Source of the DNA: Juglans regia | Taxonomy: Eukaryota > Streptophyta > Magnoliopsida > Fagales > Juglandaceae | Direction of reading: 5' to 3' | DNA length: 64,000 nucleotides | NCBI RefSeq assembly: GCF_001411555.2 | Contig: NC_049916.1 | Span: 24,756,558-24,820,557, forward strand | Shown: piece after piece, positions 27,076-39,860 of the stretch | How the letters are laid out: each line of letters opens with the position of its first letter | Position numbering within the stretch: position 1 is the first letter of the stretch | Made by a program: the position numbers and the translations under genes | The notes under the pieces: model-generated | The model's database searches: none | Seen by the model: only the letters and a program-made list of their open reading frames with translations | Told to the model about the DNA's origin: nothing

Positions 27076-30000
27076 AAATTTGTAGTTGGAATGCACGTGG
27101 GCTTGGGAACCCACGTGGCATGGCATTCATACACTCTGTGACTTTATACAGAGGGAAGCGCCCGAGGTTTTGTTCTTACAGGAGACTAGACTGACCACCC
27201 GTGAAGTTGAATCTTGTAAGTACAAGTTTGGTTTTAAAAATTGTTTGGCTATTAGTTCTCAGGGTAGAAAAGGGGGTATTGCGTTATTATGGGATGCTGA
27301 AGTTGATCTTTCAGTTATTAATTATTCTCTGAATCATGTTGATGCTGTGATAAAGGATCCTAATTTGAGGAGGGGACACTGGTTTTTAACTGCTGTGTAT
27401 GGCTTTCCTGAGACTCACTTAAGGTATCAAACTTGGAGTTTGCTTAGAATGTTGTGTCGAGCAAATGATGACCTTGGATGGTGATGGGGGATTTTAATGA
27501 ATTAATGTATTCTCATGAAAAATGTGGTGGTAGACCTAGGCCTGACAATCAGCTTTATGCTTTTAGTGAGGTTGTCGAAGAATGTAATTTCAGGGATTTG
27601 GGATTCTCAGGTCCAAAATTTACGTGGTCAAATAGGAGACATGGGGATCAATGTATTAGTGAAAGGATTGATAGGTTCTTGGTCAACTCTGCTTGGTGGG
27701 ATAGTTTTCCGAATGCCAGAGTAACACATGGGGTGGCAGCCTACTCGGACCACTTGCCTATTTGGGTGAATTTGGCGGGGGCCACTTGTCCTCGCGCTAT
27801 TAAAAAATCCTTTAAATTTGAGGCCATGTGAGTTGGTGAGAAAGCTTGTGAAGATATTATAAAAGGTGTTTGGGGAAGAAGTGCTGGCTCAACTAATATG
27901 GAAGCTGTTTCTGGTTTAATTAATGAATGTGGAGCTAAATTACAGGGGTGGAATAAACAATGTTTTGGAAATGTCCAAACCCATCTCGGTAAAGCACAGC
28001 AAACATTACATAGTTTACAGGAGAGGGGCCCAGATTTGGTTTCCACAGCAGCTATGAATTTTGCAAGAGATGAAGTACAACTTTAGTTGGAGAGAAAAGA
28101 GGTTATGTGGAGACAACGTTCTAAGGCTTTGTGGCTCAAAGAAGGTGATAGTAATACTAAATATTTTCATATGAAGGCATCTCAACGAAAGAGGAAGAAC
28201 CAGATTTTGAAGATCCAAGATGAGAATGGCTATTGGCAAGAGGATTCTCAGCGGGATAGGGTTATTCTAGACTATTTTCAGACACTTTTTACAAGCTCTG
28301 TCCCGATTATTGATGGAAATTCTTTGGATTTCTTGGCACCTTTGGATGGACGAGTTTCAGGCGAGATGAACCAGAATTTGATAAAGGAGTTCACAGCAGA
28401 GGAGGTTAAGGAAGTGTTGAATCAGATGAATCCTACGAAGGCCCCAGGGCCCGATGGCATGTCCCCAATATTTTTCCAAAAATATTGGCAAGTGGTTGGT
28501 GATACCATGACTGCAGCAGTGCTGGAAGCCCTCAATTCAGGTTCTTTTCCTTCCATATTAAATCATACACATATCACTTTGATTCCAAAGAAGAAGTGTG
28601 CTATTAAAATGAGTGACTATCGGCCCATTAGCTTATGTAATGTGGCCTATAAACTTATTGCTAAGGTTGCTTCGAATCGACTTAAATCCGTATTGCCAAA
28701 CATAATTAGTGAGAGTCAAAGTGCTTTTGTTCCTGGGCACCTTATTTCTGATAATGTGCTGATTGCTTATGAGTTGATAAATTACCTAAAGCATAAAAGG
28801 AAAGGACAAAAGGGGTTTATGTATTTGAAGTTAGATATGAGCAAGGCATATGACCGCATCGAATGGGGCTTTCTAAAGTCGGTTATGGAAGTGATGGGGT
28901 TTCATACGAGGTTCATTGAGCTAATAATGTGCTGTATTGGGTCTGTTTCTTTTTCGGTTTTGATAAATGGTGTGCCAAGAGATCCCATTCTTCCCACTAG
29001 AGGGTTAAGGCAGGGCGACCCATTATCTCCATACCTTTTTCTACTCTGCACCGAAGGTCTGATTTCTTTATTAAGAATTGCAGGGCTGCGAAAAGAGATT
29101 TCTGGGTTGAAAATCTGTCGAGGGGCGCCAACTATAAATCATATGCTTTTTGCCGATGATAGTGTTGTTTTTTGTCGAGCAGAGGTGGAAGAAAACAGAA
29201 GGATACAAGCGTTATTGGAGAGATATGAAGTTGTTTCGAGGCAAAGGATTAATAAAGAAAAAACAGCTATTGTGTTTAGTGGTAATGTGAGTGTGGAGAA
29301 CCAAAATGAGATCAAGAACCTTTGGAGTAAAGGTGAAATACAGCAATATGAAAAGTATTTGGGTCTTCCACCTATTATAGGGAAGTCCAAAAAGAGTGCT
29401 TTTCAATCTATCAAACAACGGGTATGGCAAAAGCTTCAAGCATGGAAGGAGAAGTTGTTGTCACAAGGTGGAAATGAGATTTTGTTGAAAGCAGTAGCTC
29501 TATCTATACCAACCTATACCATGTGTTGCTTCCTTTTACCAGCTAGTTTTTGTGCTGAATTAGAAGGTATGATGTCTAAATTCTGGTGGGGCCAAAAAGG
29601 AAATGAGAGGAAAGTGCATTGGTTGAGTTGGAACAAGTTGTGTCAGGCAAAGAAATTTGGAGGTTTGGGATTCAAAGATTTAAGAACTTTTAACCTCTCT
29701 CTTCTCGCAAAACAAGGGTGGAGGTTGTCCCAAAATGAAGATTCTCTTTTGCACAAATTATTTAAGGCTAAGTATTTTCCTCATACCTGTTTTATGAAAG
29801 CTGGTTTAGGCAAAAGCCCCTCTTATACTTGGAGGGGGATTTGGGAGGCTCGTAAATGGTTAGAGGTGGGTTGTAGGTGGCGAATAGGGAATGGGAGGGC
29901 TATTCATATATGGCAAGATCAGTGGATTCCGGGGCATCTTTTTTTGGTGGCAGAAGGGGTCAGGGGACGTGAGGGCTTAAACTCGGGTTTGGTGGATTCT

Positions 30001-31187
30001 TTATTTGTTGACATTGTTAAAATGTGGGATATTCAAAAGCTTAGATCTCTCTTCAATCCAAGTATAGTTTCAGATATTCTAAAAATCCCTCTATGTTCTG
30101 ATAATGTTGAAGATAGGAGGGTTTGGGCTTATGAACGTAACGTAATGGGGAATTTAGTGTGCGAAGTTGCTACAGATTTATCTACTCTCAGGCTGGTTTT
30201 CAGTATGATGAATCTTCCAACATGCAGGCTCAGCAGAAATTTTGGAAGCATTTGTGGAAGATGAAAGTGCCAAATAAGCTTAAAATTTTTACATGGCGTG
30301 CATGCAAAGATAGTCTACCAACTGTAGTGAATTTAGTAAAGAAAAAGGTTTTACCGAATGCAACTTGCAGGCTATGTTTGTCAGAAGAAGAAAATATTGC
30401 TCATGTCGTTGTTCACTGTGGGGCTGTGCAAGATTTATGGAGGTTTTATCTCCCTGAGTTAATAATGGATAAGCAGCTGTCTTTGGTGGAGATGGCCATG
30501 CAACTTTGTGAAAGAAATATGGCTGAAAAGATGTCTACTTTCTTTGCTTTGGCGTGGGGTTTCTGGTACCGCAGGAATAAGTTTGTGAATGACCAGGTAC
30601 TGTTAGGGCTTGCCAGTGTTGCTGAGAATGTTAATGTTCTGTTGAGAAGCCATGCTCAAGTTAGTATAAAGACACGAAGTGAGACTTTGAAGCATTATAA
30701 ATGGCATCCCCCTTCGGTTGGTAGTCTGAAACTAAATGTAGATGTTGTGGTCTTTCCTGAGTGGGATAAGGCAGGTGTGGGGGCAGTGTTGCGAAATGAG
30801 AATGGCAGAGTTATGATGGCTTTTAGCCGTGCAGAAATTCCCTTGGAAGGTTCCGAAGGTCTAGAGCTTCTAGCCATCTTCAGAGGCATGCAACAGTGTG
30901 TTACTATGGGTGTCTCCCATCTGGTTGTGGAAAGTGACAGCTTGTTAAGTATTGAGGCACTAAATGATGATAGCATGACAAACTCTATGTTGGGTGTGCT
31001 TTATTATGAGATAAAGAAATTGGCTAGTTGTTTTGCTGTTTGTATGTTTTCTCATGTATATCGAGAAGGCAACAGGGTAGCTCATAAGTTGGCTAGAAAT
31101 GCTTTTAAGGTTGATAGTATGGAGGTTTGGTGGAATTGTATTCCAGACTGTATTTCTCAAACTGTATGGTTTGATGATTGTCTGTAA
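27072..31187 (+). pseudogene. LINE-1 ORF2: endonuclease-reverse transcriptase-RNase H polyprotein, multiply disabled
   Basis: Starts at the ATG at 27072 (KICSWNARGLGNPRG) and ends at TAA 31185-31187. Domains in order: APE-type endonuclease with LQETRL, GDFNE and SDHLPI; reverse transcriptase with KAPGPDG, YRPISLCN, RGLRQGDPLSPYLF and an intact FADD catalytic motif near 29150; a zf-RVT region around 30240-30420 (WKMKVPNKLKIFTWRAC); and RNase H near 30720-31120 with VESDS and REGNRVAHKLAR. Lesions: a 5-bp tandem duplication GGCAT (27117-27126), a 1-nt deletion-type shift near 27475, TGA at 27829-27831, TAG at 28084-28086, and a 5-bp tandem duplication CGTAA (30136-30145). The RT core from 28087 to 30145 is uninterrupted. 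No functional protein is expected. Confidence 0.9.
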
Positions 31188-31244
31188 TCGTTTGTTTTCC
31201 AGTTGATGAATGAAATTATCATTTTCTATCAAAAAAAAAAAAAA

Positions 31245-31259
31245 ACTTAAATAGAACAA
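31245..31259 (+). repeat. Target-site duplication of LINE-1, 3' copy
   Basis: ACTTAAATAGAACAA directly follows the poly-A tail and matches 25587-25601 at 14 of 15 positions. Confidence 0.85.
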
Positions 31260-32640
31260 TGCTACTTAAAATATATCACGTCAGTCAAATCAGGCCGATG
31301 ATATACATTATTTTTTGCCTAATTTCTAAACCCAGATTTCTCAACCTCAAATGATGAATTAGGATTAAGGTCCCAAATAATTTCAATGCATTGGACAGTT
31401 TCAATGCATGAGAGGGGGCTAGCTAGTCTTTGATTATATGGTTTTCACAATAGACAAGTAGGCCGGCCATGCATTTTGGCAGCGATTTCAGGGATAAATG
31501 TTTGAGCAATAGATCATATTAATCTTTCATCAATCAAAGGATCAAGTTTTTGCCCAGAAAAATATTTTTAAGATCCTATTGATAGTGGCTGCTGCTTGCA
31601 CTCTAGCTGCTGTTATTTTCACAACTTCCATGGACTTTTATGGTGGTGGCCTTGGGCTGCAGACTGACCAACCCATTAAGTGATTGAGCCTGATCCGATC
31701 CGACCCCTATCAATGGATGTGGCAACCGACCCGACCCAAAGAAACTAGGTTGGTTTTTTTATGTTTTAAGGTGGCAGTGGGGTTTGGACATATACTGAAG
31801 ATGGAAATGAACTCTAGCTATGTGATTATACACTCATTACTTCACGAAACCTTATCTTTTTTTTATTTGTCCCACTACACATAAAATTAAATCATCTTTA
31901 CAATTTATGTAAAATTCATCATTTGAATGAATATGTGCAGTTTCAAATTAAAAAATGTCCGGAAAGGAAATATATCAGTTAATTAGGCATTGTTAGGTTT
32001 TGTAGATGAGATGCTTATCTAATCATTACAATTTTTTTAAATTTTTATATAAAATATAATAAACAATTCAATTTTTTTAAATTTCAAAACAAAAAAAATA
32101 ATAATAAATTATATTCTAATAATATTTTTTTTCAATTTTTAACTTTCATTTCAACTCATCACACTATGTAGCCGAGCCATATTTAAGCTTGAAGCTTACC
32201 AGAAAAAAGAAAAAAAAAAAGGGAAAATGAAGAGCATTATCGACAATTATGATATATTTATATAATATAAGGATTTGATTCAGAATTTTTTCTATTATTT
32301 TCTCCTCTGCTTTCTCCTTTTACCTCTCTCTACTGATATCTAATTCAAGCTAAGAAATCAATATGTTTTTTTTTTCTTTTTTTATGAATCTGAAAATTGA
32401 AGTTAAAAAATGTTGGTTAATGACAATTTGGCACGCAAACAATTTTTTTTTTTTAATCAATAGCAAGCAAACAAAGAAATCAATATGTAGAGGAACACTT
32501 TCCAAACTATTGTCTCCTTTGCAATTGTCCCTTTCCGTATACATAGCAAATCGACACCTTAAAGGAAATGAAAAACATATGAAATGGGGCTTGGAGAGCC
32601 TGGTGACCATGACAATATACAACACTTGGAAAAAATAAAT
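31260..32640. other. Intergenic stretch with a decayed MITE (about 31985-32165)
   Basis: No gene is supported. The segment 31985-32165 (AGATGAGATG start, AATATAATAAACAATTCAA centre, TTTCATTTCAACTCATC end) is a degraded relative of the Tourist-like element at 8857. The rest is AT-rich with poly-T and poly-A runs. Confidence 0.4.
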
Positions 32641-35400
32641 TATTCTCATCGGCCGGTTTAAGATTTCACACCTCCCACATCCTACGTGGCAAACCGAATT
32701 CTCTAACAACTGAATCGATTCTGAACCCGAATGAAAAATGCACTCTCTTGCCCGACACCACAATTCCTCTCCTCCCCTCTTCTCTGTGAAATGAAGCGGC
32801 CTAAAGACGATCTCCCCTCCTCGCCTCCCTGCTTCTTTGTGAAATCAAGCTCCCCGCTTCTCTGTGGATCGAGCTTCCTCTCTCGTATGAAGCTGATCTC
32901 CCGTCTTCCTCTCTCAAGTCTTTACTTCTCTCTCTCTCGTCTCTCTATGATTATAGGGCATAGCCATGTGTGCTCCTCTCTCTCTCTCCCTCTCTCTCCC
33001 ATTTTTACCTCTCCCTCTTTACTCCATCTCTTTGTTTCCCTGTGATTCTAGGGAAAACACGGAAGGCCATTCGAGTTCGAGGAGTACTACGTCCAGGTCT
33101 GCGGAAGAGAACCCATCTCGAAGGCCAGATCTGCGCCACGGTAATATAATTTTCCATCCAAAGAATCTTCTATTCAAATTGTTTCTGCAATTTAAATATG
33201 TTTTCTTTTAGTCTATGTTGGGGTTACGAAAAGGATGTTGGATTGTGTGTTCTATTCCATTGTTAGTTGGAGATCATAGCTTTCCGTATGAATAGATCCG
33301 AAGAGCAGCCCCTATTCACGCTTCAGCAGTTGCACTCCTTACGTGTCAGACTGGGTTCACTAACAACGAACCGGTTCTGACCTCAGCTCCCTCATCCCGA
33401 AGCCTCCCTCTTGAATTTTAAATCCTCTTCAATGAAAACCCCATCAATTTTCTTCTTCTTCTTCTTCACGTCGAAACCCTCAATCCCCCTCACGCCTGAC
33501 CTTTCTTCTTCTTCACTGTGAAGGCCTCAGTCCCCTCACAAAACCCAACCCTTCTTCATGCAGGATCTTCTCCTCGCGCCCCTTCGTGCAATCACAGAAA
33601 GTAAGAAAGAAAGAAGAACACTCCATCAGACACGGTTGCTAGGCAACTCATCTGTCACAAGCCCACGAACCGAATACATTGTCCATGGGCCTTGGACTGA
33701 TTTAAATTCATTTACAACTTCTTTTACTTTGATGCTATCTGTTATTTGGACTACAATTAGCTATTGGGCCTTGGGCCTTAGTTTTATTTTCTTATATGCC
33801 TTTAGTTGTGTTAGCCTACGCCCATGAAGGGGTCATCTTCTTTATGTAAGAGCCAAAGGCTCTAGGGTTGAACATTGAGAAAAGTTAATGCAAATATTAT
33901 TTCTTCTTCTCTTATTATCTTCTTCTTTTTTTTTCAATGGAGGTGCTCCTCTCGAAGTGAGTAATTTTCTCGTATATTTTCTAGTTAGACAAACACCTAC
34001 TATCAAGTGTGTTACATCATCAGAGATCTGCGTGTTTCTCCCTCGCCTGGTTAGTCACCTCTCTGTGATTCTAGGGAAAAATCCATGCTCCTCTCTCCCT
34101 CTTTACTCCATCTATGATTCTAGGGCAAACACGTCTCTTCATTTCTCTATAATTTTAGGGCAAACACAGACATTTGGAAAACTAACATATGTCCCTGCGT
34201 CTAGATCTGCATCTCGCGAGGTAAGGATAATTGTTAATCTGCATCTCCGTCTATAAGGGCTCAATTGTTGGCTAGAAACAGAGGTAGGCATATCGGAAAC
34301 TCAACTCAATAATCGTGTGAACTATGTTCTATGTCTTAAGTAAACATATCTAATTGTGTGGTCTTTAAGGTTAAGAAAACGTAAGGTTTGGTTTCCTTCT
34401 TAGAGACTGGTTTCATCAAATACCTTTCCTTCAAACAAAGGCTGCCCTTAGTCTCTAAGAGAGGTGTTTGCCGAATTGCCGCAGCGTGAGGACTAAAGAA
34501 AAGTCATTGAATTTCATAGTAAGTTTGAATCATTTTGATCTTCTACCATTTCATTGTCAATATGTGAACCTTCAATCTTCTACAAATCCATCACACATAG
34601 AGATTATCTCAAGTTCTTCACTATTAATAATCATCTTCAATATCCTTCAAAATTATTTTTAAAGAATATTCAATTTAACTGGTTGATTTTTTTCTTGATA
34701 AGGCTTGAACTTTCGTTTTAATTTCCATAACATCAACACATAAGTTTTAAGGTCTGAACCTTTGTTTGGTTTTTGGATAAGGCCTGAACCTTCATAATTC
34801 ATCATAGTTTTAATTTGCATGTGTTTGACTAAAATACTAAACCAAACAGCTTGATATTATTTGTTCTTGCCCATCATCAAGATTTGATTTATCAGAGACA
34901 GACTTCCATTCATGCAATACATGTAAATAATTTAAGCACAACAAAAGCATACAATTCTTTTTTAATGAGTTAGACGTATATAAACCCAATAGGGGGAGTA
35001 TTTGAAAAACATAATTTGAAAGCTATTGAAAGTCCTCACTTTTTAAAACAAGACAATTGGTGAACTTTATTCGTTTAAGCTATTTAAGCAATGCTTACCG
35101 TCCATTGTTTGTTTTATGGTGCAGGAGATGAAGTTACAATGTGATGAAAAGAGGTCCTTCAATGGAGAAGCTGAGGCCATTTCAGAATCTGTGTTGTTTT
35201 CATTTAATTGTTATTGTGGAGTAGTTGATAGTAATGTAATTTGCAATTTGTAGCTTTTTGTAATACTCTTTCTTGGCATGGGTTTTATGTTCTAGCCCCG
35301 TGTTTGCCACTGTATGCCAAAACATGATATTTGTGTGATTGGCAAGTAAATGTAATGGTTGGAGACTCCATATTAGATTTTGATGCTTGCTAGTTGTTGG
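32641..35400. other. Repeat-like, possibly transcribed region of unknown class
   Basis: This is CT-rich, leader-like sequence with internal diverged repeats. A TCTGTGATTCTAGGG-type block occurs near 33040 and 34065, with related blocks near 32945, 34110 and 34150. The stretch from 32680 to 32730 resembles 33338-33385 (ACGTG..., CTAACAAC, GATTCTGAACC / GGTTCTGACC). No long reading frame persists. It may be a non-autonomous transposon or the exons of a non-coding transcript; I cannot place its ends. A solo LTR interrupts it. Confidence 0.3.
33653..34016. mobile_element. Solo LTR, 364 bp, with 5-bp target duplication TCATC
   Basis: Begins TGTCACAAGCCC and ends GTGTTACA, so it has TG...CA ends with short inverted termini. 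TCATC flanks both sides exactly (33648-33652 and 34017-34021). The interior carries TTGGGCC repeats and a leader-like stretch; there is no coding capacity. The length suits a Copia-type LTR, but the superfamily is inferred only. Confidence 0.85.
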
Positions 35401-36551
35401 CTGTTCACTTTATTTTTTGTCTGACCATGATTTGTTGTTCAGTCAAAAGAAAGAAAAAAGTTGTTCAGTCATGGTTGCTTTTGCAATGATCAACCAGGTT
35501 CAACTTGTGCTTAAACATTTTGGCTATATTAAAAAATTCATGAGAAATCCATGGGACCTTCTTTAGTACATTACAATCATAATCTCAGTCACATCCTGAG
35601 CTTTGCACTCTTATGAAGCAATAGAGAGAAAAAAATGTACTAAATTCATCTTCAACAATTTCCAGATTATTCTAAAAGTTCTTGGTGAAACAAACCCAAT
35701 TTAAGTAAATGAAGAAAATAAAGAATTATGCATCCTATATAAAACCTCAACCAGCACTAGTCTAATGTCTGCCCCTCAAACATATATACTCAAATCTTAC
35801 TAAGCACACATCCATAATGATATTCATAGACAATATAGCATTACAATTACGGTCCAAACCATTCATTTAAAACAATACTAGTTTGTGACAAATGTTGAAT
35901 TTTTTCCAAACTCACTCATGCACATAAACAAATCAACTAAACTGACATATTGAAGCTTGATTGATTTCATATACAAGTTTTGTATGGTAAGCTTAACAAC
36001 ATGTACTACGAATTCTTAAGGAGTCACAAGCTATGCATCTCCACAACACAGTCTCTACAACCCGCCTATACACAAAATCCATACACAATTGGAAACAAAA
36101 CCATCTATACACAAACTTGAACATGATCCACAATGATTATATACACAAAACTCCCTCCACAACTGAACACAAAACCATTTATACACATACACCAAGACGC
36201 AATCCACAACATTTATATACACAGCTAGGCACAACAACATCTACACAAGCAGCCACACCGACTGTTCTCAATATTAGAACATGACGCATTCACATTGCCA
36301 TCAAATAATCATCCTTGGATTAAGTCATCTAGTAAAATATTGAGTCATAATATTCATTCCAATTGGATACAACATTACAAAGAAGCTTATTACAACCTAA
36401 GTAGTTTCATAATATTCATTCTAAAATCCAAGATTCTAATCTAAGTAGGAGCAATGTCTTGTTTCCTCCAATGTGCAAACTTTTAGCAGCTTTTCCTCCA
36501 CTACACAACACATCAAAACCACCTGAAAATATCACAAGACAATGTAAATAA
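35401..36551. other. AT-rich intergenic stretch with degenerate ACACAA-rich minisatellite
   Basis: No gene is supported. Between about 36040 and 36250 motifs such as TATACACAAAA and ATCCACAAC recur irregularly, a degenerate tandem array. Confidence 0.4.
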
Positions 36552-38115
36552 ACGGTTCAGCCCCTGTAGGGGCGCACACTTTGCATAGCTAAGGAAGCGT
36601 CTAAACTTTACAAAATGGAGAAAAAAAGAGGAACTCACTAGTAAAGAATGAAAACAGAGAACTTAAAAAAAAAACAAAGCATTGTGAGATTTGATATAAA
36701 ACATAATTTCTCTGGCACAAAATCAAGGCTAAGTAACATAAGCTAACACAACCCTAGTAATGGTGGGTAACATTGAACAAAAGTATTTCAAAACAGTTTT
36801 TATAAAGAAAAAATCTACAAAATATACTACTTTTTAATTTTTTATGATGACATAGCTCATCAGGTTTTGCAAATTTCTTTTAAAAATATAAAGATGATAT
36901 AATGAGATTTCCCTTCCTTCCTCACCCTTTAAGCCCTTTAAACTCCCATCCTACTGGCCATGGGAAAAGGTATATCCTTGAACATTCCTCTTGGTTTGTT
37001 TGTGTATTTGAATTTAAGGAGGATATGTTCGTTGATAGTGACAGGTGAAGATTGGCCCAATGCATCTATCTCCAATGGGGTTTGGAACGTGGGCATGGGG
37101 CAACCAAAACCTAGACATAACTACAACTTTTGTCATTCAAAGTAAAAGTGTTCTATGAAATCACTTGAAAGCCTCCACAAGGAAAATTCTCAAATTTCTA
37201 ACAAATTCAAGCTAACAATAACCAATGAAATTTTTGCTTTTTTCAAAGCAAGGGAAGTGCTCTACGATCAGTTTAAGAGCCTGTAACATTTTTCTACTTT
37301 GAGAAGGTCATTACACCATACAAATCCACCTAATCTAATAACCATCAAAAGTTTTTTAAAAAAGATGAGAAGAAAACAGAGTCCCTAATCCTCGATACCA
37401 CTTTCCAACACCAAAATGGAAAAATCTGTATAAAACCGCATGAAACCAGGCCATGAAATGCAAGTTCCAACTCCTTATTTTCAACAACCAAACCACCAAT
37501 CCCTAATCACAGCCTTCAACCCAAAAGTACTAAAAGTTCCACCACCAGCTCCACAAGTTCTACATGCAGCAACCACAAAATCCAACACTTGATAATCCCA
37601 GCATTTCTTAGAAAGCTAGAAATGAGACAGAGGTAGCTATGAGACAAAGGTAGGAGTTACCTCTTGTTGATGAGCAGATGGGTGGTGAAACAGAGGTTGG
37701 AGTCGAGGGTACTGGGCGGTGATGGGCAGAGGGAGGCCGACGAGACGCGAGTGTTGGGCGACTAGAGGGACGACGACGAGTCGAGGGTGCGTCACACGGT
37801 GGCGTTGGTGGAGGGAGGGCGACGCTGGTGCTGGACGACGAGTGGTTCTTGTGAAATGAGGGTACTGGCGACGAGAGGTACGAGATGGGTGGAGATGGCT
37901 AGAGGCAGGCCAACAAGTCACCGGTTCTGGGCGACGATAGAGACAGCGAGGGTGCTCAACAATGGAAGAGAGGGAGGGGGTCGCGGGAGTGGGATGGGTT
38001 CAAAACCTGAAATGGGGTTGCTGTGTTCAAATCCATTAAAGAAAAAAAAAAGAAATATAAACAGTGCAACCACGTAGGGTGTGCAAAGTGTGCGCCCCTA
38101 CAGGGGCTGACCCGT
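36552..38115. mobile_element. Terminal-inverted-repeat DNA element, 1.56 kb, non-autonomous
   Basis: The left end (36552-36585) and right end (38082-38115) are inverted copies about 34 bp long with a single difference; the shared core begins TCAGCCCCTGTAGGGGCGCA and ends ACTTTGCA. No transposase frame is present. The interior switches from AT-rich to a strikingly G-rich, GGCGACG/GGTGGAG-like block at 37640-38000, which may be captured host sequence. No clear target duplication flanks the element, so the superfamily is open. Confidence 0.75.
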
Positions 38116-38879
38116 AGTACTACTCTATTGAACTTATCCTCTCATTTAATTTATTTCATAGAATTGAGATATTTTTTTCTAATTGTCTAATCGAATTAGA
38201 TGCATGGTTTTATTTTTTCTTTTTTCTAGGTAACAAGGCGGGAGATTTGAATCTTGTTCTCTAGTTGAGAAATCAAGACTAATGCCATTTGAGCTAATAT
38301 TGTTGAATTAGATGGTCTAATATAAAGATCCTTAGAAAATCAAGACTAATGCCATTTGAGTTAATATTCTCAGTAGTCTCAGTACATAAGATCCTTAGAA
38401 AATCAATCCACCTCCTTCGGTGGAAAAAGACCCAAATTCAGTTTTAGGCAGTCTCAGTACATAAATCCTTATTGTGTTGATCTCCAGAATTTTGGTCGAG
38501 CAACATGATCATCTTTTATTGCCTAACTCCCCTTTGTTTTTATATTAGTGATGAGAAAACTGATCACAAACTTTGCTTGAATAATTATAAAGAGGATCAA
38601 AAGTTATTGATATAGCATGCCAAATAAATAGAAATAATTAATTGAGAAGGAAAAGATAGGTCAAAGGAATTCATATTCACAAGATATAAATAGACATAGA
38701 CTCGTAATAAATTAATAACAATATTAATAAGAACAAATCAGCCGGCCCATGATATATTATAAGCTTATCACTACCATAAATATATTCAGATCGCTAAATA
38801 GTAGTGATTGAACAAATACGTACTACAAGTGCTTGATCAAGCTTTCTAAAACAATGATATCCATCGCATAGTCGGATCA
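38116..38879. other. Intergenic stretch with short direct repeats
   Basis: AAATCAAGACTAATGCCATTTGAG occurs twice in part form (about 38270 and 38338), and a TCAGTACATAA(G)ATCCTTA block also recurs. No gene seen. Confidence 0.4.
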
Positions 38880-38884
38880 TGATC

Positions 38885-39804
38885 TATAACACCCAGTCCT
38901 AGCCAAGCCCGCTTTACAAAAAAAATTTTGGATTTATAAGTATGGAAAGCCCACTTGGGATTAACGAGTACTTTTTTTTATGGACTATGAGCCCAGATTT
39001 TTTATTTTTATTTTGACGGAATATAATTTTTCAATAGATTTGAAAATTAGTTTTAAAATCTTTTAATGGATCAAGTGGATTTTCACCCAGAAAAATCATA
39101 GGACAATGTAAGTTTTTTTTAGGATGAGTCGAGGCCCAAAACTTAGGGAAAACACTTATGCATTAATCCCATACAAGATCCAAGACGTGAGCCAAATTAT
39201 TTTAGGCTAAAGAGCCCAAGCTCGTGGAAACAATATTCCTAGACTCCACACATGCACGGTTTCACGTCTACTTTTCCCTCTTCATGCACGTCTCTCTTTC
39301 CTTCTTTTTCTTTAGGATTTTATATGTTTCCTATATACTTGCACGTTCATCATCCTCAACCAAAAGCTAGAATAGCTGCTTCATTTTTTTCTCCTTCTAC
39401 TCTCGGTTTCTCATTACTGCCACACCACCTTAAGGTATCCATTGCCCAACCACGCGAAATCGTAGCCAGCCATCCCCGACGTTGCACCCTTACAGTTTTT
39501 CCACAGCCACGGCCTCCTTTTGTTGCAGCATCGCAAGCCCCAGCCTCCATCCCCATGTGAAACCGACAGCCACCTAGATTCCCTTCCATAAATCGCAACC
39601 ATCCACAGGCACGAAAGACCACCACAAGTAGCTACTGTGGAAGCTGCACATACTCTTCACCACTCAGTTAGCCCTTGTTTTGCTCATCAAAATGGAGCAC
39701 TTCGTTTCGCCCCACCGTGAGCTACGACTTTACCACCCAGCCGCCGACGTAGCCACTATCCACCTCCCAGCTCTTTACACAACTCCTTCCGCACGGTGAG
39801 CTTC

Positions 39805-39860
<56 letters not shown>

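Larger units (their letters stand above)
25602..31244 (+). mobile_element. Full-length plant L1-type LINE (LINE-1 of this window), 5.64 kb, inactive
   Basis: A non-LTR retrotransposon bounded by a 15-bp target duplication and ending in an A tract (31231-31244). The 5' leader is only about 76 nt. ORF1 (DUF4283 plus zinc knuckle) and ORF2 (endonuclease, reverse transcriptase, zf-RVT, RNase H) are both recognisable from end to end but broken by stops and frameshifts. The intact ends and near-identical target repeats suggest a moderately young insertion. Confidence 0.92.

Noticed and set aside
37637..38077. Gly/Arg-rich frames in the G-rich part of the TIR element
   Set aside because: Low-complexity composition gives open frames on both strands; no family resemblance.
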